Source of the DNA: Nitrososphaerota archaeon
GTDB lineage: Archaea > Thermoproteota > Nitrososphaeria > Nitrososphaerales > CADDZS01
Direction of reading: 5' to 3'
Assembly: GCA_027886795.1 (NCBI GenBank)
Contig: JAPCJU010000029.1
Coordinates: 1-9,486, forward strand
DNA length: 9,486 bases
Shown in pieces: positions 6,485 to 9,486 of this stretch (position 1 is its first letter; every line of letters starts with the position of its first letter). A model generated the notes under the pieces. That model saw nothing but the letters and a program-made list of their open reading frames with translations. It was not told where the DNA came from and ran no database searches. Both the position numbers and the translations under genes were made by a program.

Positions 6485-7927
6485 ATGGAAATCGCCACTA
6501 CCTCTCAAAGAAATGCACTAACCGAAGAGGAGCTGACTGCCCTAAATTATACGGGAGCGCCAAATGTCAGGGTAACGCCCCCAGGGCCTAAGGCAGCCGT
6601 GATTAGGGAGGCTCAACAAAAATACGAAACTCACACTGTCAAATACATGAAGTATTTTCCGACCGCGTGGGAATCCGGAATGGGCGCGACGCTCAAGGAC
6701 GTCGACGGAAACCTTTTCATCGATTGGACGTCGGGCGCGGGAGTCATGAATGTGGGGTACGCAAACCCGAAAGTCACCGAAGCGATAGTTTCGCAGGCAA
6801 GAAAGCTCGTTCACGGTCTCGATGTCCCGACGGAAGGCCGCGCGAAATTTCTCGCGAGCCTGGTTTCAATACTCCCCGAGGGACTCCGTAACGACTCGAA
6901 GATTATTTTCTCAATTACTGGAAGCGATGCAAACGAGGCTGCAGCAAAGGTTTCCAGATACATCAAAAACAAACAGACGATACTCACCTTTGAAGGGGCG
7001 TACCACGGGATGCATACCGCTGCTCTCGCTATGTCCTCGGTTGCACCTCTACAGCGTGGGATAAGCCCGTTCATGGGCGGAGTGGTTAGGGCACCATACG
7101 CTTATTGCTACAGGTGCCCCTGGGGGAAAACATACGGAGACTGCGCGTACGAGTGCTTGCGGTATGTTGAGCACCTCTTCGAGGATCCGTATTCTGGACT
7201 TTTCGAGCCGGCAGCGATTCAAGCAGAGCCAGTCCAGGGTGAGGGAGGATACATTGTTCCTCCTGACGAATTCCTCCAAGGATTGCGGAGGGTTGCCGAC
7301 AAGTACGGTGTAGATTTGATTTTCGACGAGGTTCAGGCGGGATTTGGACGAACGGGGAAAATGTGGTCTTCCGAGTGGTCAGGCGTGGTGCCGGACATGA
7401 TGGCGATTTCAAAATCCATAGCCGCGGGTATTCCTCTTGCAGCACTAGTGCTGAGAAAGGACTACGACGATAAACTGCCGGACGCTTTCCACCTCGGTAC
7501 ATACAGGGGAAATGCAGTCGCCACGGCTGCTGGAGTCGAGGTCTTGGATTTTCTAGAAAATTCAGGGGTGATAGAACGAGCAAGAGTTCTCGGCGAGGAG
7601 ATCAAGAAATTCCTGACGGACCTCATGAAGGAGTCATCCACCATCGGGGATATCAGGGGAAGGGGCTTCATGATTGGAATCGAGTTTGTTAGAAACAAGC
7701 AAAGCAAAGAACCGGGTCCAGAGATCGCGAGCAAGGTCCAGGCCGAGTGCTTCAAGAGGGGGTTGGTAGTTTTGAAGATGGGACACTACGGGAATTGCAT
7801 TCGATTTGTTCCTCCGCTAACTATCACCAAGGAATTAATCGACAAGAGTCTCGCGATATTCGCGGAATCGGTCAGGGAAACAGAGGCGAATCTTCCTCCA
7901 CCGGAAAGCGAGCATGCTATGGGTTAG
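6485..7927 (+). CDS. Class III PLP-dependent aminotransferase (4-aminobutyrate aminotransferase-like)
   Basis: Fold-type I PLP enzyme that transfers an amino group from an amino acid (often an omega-amino acid such as GABA or ornithine) to a 2-oxo acid; some archaeal relatives are amino-acid racemases. The 480-residue protein has all core motifs: SITGSDANEAAAK (143-155, phosphate cup), FEGAYHGMH (169-177, stacking on PLP), LIFDEVQAGFGRTGKMW (278-294, D281 binds the pyridine N), MAISKSIAAGIPLAA with Schiff-base K310, HLGTYRGNAVATAAG (336-350) and GNCIRFVPPLTI (436-447, R440 a candidate carboxylate contact). A cysteine cluster C208-x2-C211-x8-C220-x3-C224 sits in an insert also seen in archaeal relatives. 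The ATG at 6485 is fixed by the TATA box at 6451-6460. The convergent permease gene supports a role in amino-acid catabolism. Exact substrate unknown. Confidence 0.93.
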   Translation: MEIATTSQRNALTEEELTALNYTGAPNVRVTPPGPKAAVIREAQQKYETHTVKYMKYFPTAWESGMGATLKDVDGNLFIDWTSGAGVMNVGYANPKVTEAIVSQARKLVHGLDVPTEGRAKFLASLVSILPEGLRNDSKIIFSITGSDANEAAAKVSRYIKNKQTILTFEGAYHGMHTAALAMSSVAPLQRGISPFMGGVVRAPYAYCYRCPWGKTYGDCAYECLRYVEHLFEDPYSGLFEPAAIQAEPVQGEGGYIVPPDEFLQGLRRVADKYGVDLIFDEVQAGFGRTGKMWSSEWSGVVPDMMAISKSIAAGIPLAALVLRKDYDDKLPDAFHLGTYRGNAVATAAGVEVLDFLENSGVIERARVLGEEIKKFLTDLMKESSTIGDIRGRGFMIGIEFVRNKQSKEPGPEIASKVQAECFKRGLVVLKMGHYGNCIRFVPPLTITKELIDKSLAIFAESVRETEANLPPPESEHAMG

Positions 7928-7951
7928 GCGATCAACTTCGTTCAGATGATC

Positions 7952-7996
7952 CTGGGGGCTAAGCCCAGCTTCCAATCTTAATGCAGCAGAATTAAG
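7952..7996. terminator. Two inverted repeats between convergent genes, possible bidirectional terminator
   Basis: The 92-base gap between the aminotransferase and permease stops holds CTGGG/CCCAG (7952-7956 and 7964-7968, 7-base loop) and CTTAAT/ATTAAG (7977-7982 and 7991-7996, 8-base loop). Position suggests termination on both strands, but no long T-run follows either stem. Confidence 0.35.
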
Positions 7997-8019
7997 CGGA
8001 TAACTAAATTCGAATGCGA

Positions 8020-9486
8020 TCACTCGGGGGGTATCTCGTTGAAGACGAGTCTGAGGTCGATTCCCTCCCTTTTCCTAATGGCTCTCGAGATCGGATAGAA
8101 GACGATCGAAAGAAGGAGTCCACCAAGTACTACGGCAACTGCCCCTGTAGAGATTTGACCAGTGCTGGTGCCGGCCGCCGCAGGCTCTAGGAATGTAAGC
8201 ACGATTATGATGATGAGCCCGACTCCCTGCACGAGACCTGTTAGAGTAATTAGCGGAAATCCTCCAATCTTTTTCCTCGCGATTGCAGGAGCAAGATTGT
8301 AAATATCCTTTTTCCTGAACGGGAGAATAGCTGCCGTGAAGCCGTTTGGCATGAATGCTATCGCAACGATCAGCGTAGTGGCAAGCACTCCTCCTAAGGT
8401 AGCTGAATTATACGCGTAAATGACAGCCACAATTGCAGTGAGAATACCGACGAACGCAAGTGAGAAGGCGGGTGTTCGAGTTCTGTTAGACACAGAAGAA
8501 AATCGCTCAGGTATTAGCCTATCAAAACTCCACGCAAATAGAATCCTGCTTGCTGGAAGCAATGTCACTGACAGAAATCCGTACATAGCTAGCCCAAAGC
8601 CCATCCCTATTAGGAATGTAATATTCGGATCTTTCACGAGAGAAAGCAGTAGAGTATTGAAAGTAAAAACTCCAAGCGAAGCAGTCGGACCGTTAAGCGT
8701 TCCGAGAAACCCGAAATCCGACATAAAGGTATAACCAAACACTGCTAGAAAACCAAGTATGCCAATTGCTGCTACCGTCCACGCAATTATCGTGCCGCCC
8801 ATCAAACCGATGGTCATGCTGCGTTGGGTATTCTTGATCTCACCAGCAAAGTATGCAGAAATCGGGGCTGCCATGAAGAAGAAGAGGAATATCATTGCGC
8901 CTGCAGTCGACAAAGCGGAAGAAGAGACAGACTGTGGCCATCCTGTTGCAGTCGCGTTGGTAACTACTGAGGAGAAATTTAAGGGAGTTATTGCCTGCGA
9001 ATTGAAATTGTTAACAATAGATTGGTGATTCGATGTTAAGAGGTATCCAAAGAAAATTATCACCATAACAATTGCATATATCCCGATTATTCTGATAAAC
9101 AAGAACCATTTCTTCGTGCCTGCTATCGCGAGACCAAATATTAGAAGAATGATGACAACTGCTATGATCGAGAGGTTGCCCGGGCTAGTATAGATCCAGC
9201 TTGCAACGGTTTGGGCGTACTGCGGATAAGAGGTAATAATCGCGGGCCCGATAAAGGCTTGAAGCGCGACGATTGCAAGTGAGGCAATCCCGACAACGAA
9301 TGAAAACTCGACCATGAAGGAGGGAATCATCCCCCAGATCGGATTAACTATCCTTGAACCAAACACATAGTCGCCACCTGCTCTTGGCAGGGTAGCAGAA
9401 AGACAAATGGTGTTGTAAGCAACTGCGATCAATAGGACCAGAGCTATTGCAAAAACTGCAGGAAGGTTCACGCCTTCATAAATCGA
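8020..9486 (-). CDS. APC-family amino-acid permease, N-terminus cut by window edge
   Basis: Integral membrane transporter of the amino acid-polyamine-organocation superfamily, probably importing amino acids with H+ or Na+. About 488 residues are visible, with roughly 11 hydrophobic spans. Family features are LPRAGGDYVFGSRIVNPIWG (28-47 from the GTG at 9471), the AAPISAYFAGEIKNTQRSM segment before an amphipathic loop, and a long hydrophobic C-terminal half. The frame stays open upstream of that GTG to the window edge (SIYEG precedes V), and the N-terminal first helix and its glycine-rich unwound region, normally before this point, are missing. The GTG at 9471 is therefore internal and about 40-60 residues lie outside. 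The substrate cannot be read from the sequence. Convergent with the aminotransferase, which would suit a shared amino-acid substrate. Confidence 0.9.
   Translation of the reverse strand, partial: SIYEGVNLPAVFAIALVLLIAVAYNTICLSATLPRAGGDYVFGSRIVNPIWGMIPSFMVEFSFVVGIASLAIVALQAFIGPAIITSYPQYAQTVASWIYTSPGNLSIIAVVIILLIFGLAIAGTKKWFLFIRIIGIYAIVMVIIFFGYLLTSNHQSIVNNFNSQAITPLNFSSVVTNATATGWPQSVSSSALSTAGAMIFLFFFMAAPISAYFAGEIKNTQRSMTIGLMGGTIIAWTVAAIGILGFLAVFGYTFMSDFGFLGTLNGPTASLGVFTFNTLLLSLVKDPNITFLIGMGFGLAMYGFLSVTLLPASRILFAWSFDRLIPERFSSVSNRTRTPAFSLAFVGILTAIVAVIYAYNSATLGGVLATTLIVAIAFMPNGFTAAILPFRKKDIYNLAPAIARKKIGGFPLITLTGLVQGVGLIIIIVLTFLEPAAAGTSTGQISTGAVAVVLGGLLLSIVFYPISRAIRKREGIDLRLVFNEIPPE

Noticed and set aside
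7086..7583. Long antisense open frame under the aminotransferase
   Set aside because: It is a shadow of the strongly supported aminotransferase; its translation is Arg/Pro/Ser-rich with no domain.
9469..9471. GTG as the start of the permease gene
   Set aside because: The reading frame continues to the window edge, and the first transmembrane segment expected in the family lies upstream.

Overview
The window reads as a stretch of archaeal chromosome carrying catabolic and transport genes. Three things point to an archaeon. First, clear TATA-box promoters lie about 25 bases before start codons, with no Shine-Dalgarno site (best at 6451-6460 before the ATG at 6485), which is the leaderless pattern common in archaea. 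Second, there is a luciferase-like oxidoreductase of the F420/Mer-like group. Third, there is a DUF5678-type small protein, a family frequent in archaea. A heterotrophic soil or thermophilic thaumarchaeal lineage, or a Thermoplasmata-like one, is plausible, but the lineage is inference; only a 16S gene or protein searches could settle it. I see no RNA genes, insertion sequences, CRISPR arrays or phage genes.

Layout from left to right: the C-terminal half of an amidase (+, cut by the left edge); a class III CoA-transferase (-) that meets it tail to tail with overlapping stop codons; a small basic protein with a DUF5678-like C-terminus (-); divergent from that, an LLM-class flavin/F420 oxidoreductase (+); a two-gene unit on the minus strand in which a Gfo/Idh/MocA dehydrogenase is followed 7 bases later by a single-domain cupin; a 5101-5389 divergent promoter region; a cyclase/kynurenine-formamidase-like metal hydrolase (+); a class III PLP aminotransferase (+) with its own strong TATA box; and an APC-family amino-acid permease (-, cut by the right edge).

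Taken together, the genes suggest uptake and breakdown of amino acids, amides or N-containing organic acids. The permease would import the substrate, the aminotransferase would handle the amino group, the amidase and cyclase-family hydrolase would cleave C-N or C-O bonds, CoA-transferase would activate a carboxylic acid, and the two oxidoreductases would do redox steps. This pathway is a hypothesis from gene content; nothing in the sequence fixes the substrate, and the genes form at least five separate transcription units rather than one operon.

The most interesting non-coding signal is a perfect 8-bp dyad (TGAGAGTT/AACTCTCA, 5357-5377). It overlaps the presumed TATA box of the cyclase gene, has a weaker GAGA/TCTC dyad just upstream, and looks like an operator. 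I found no convincing previously undescribed multi-gene system; the remaining findings are specific oddities in otherwise recognisable families.
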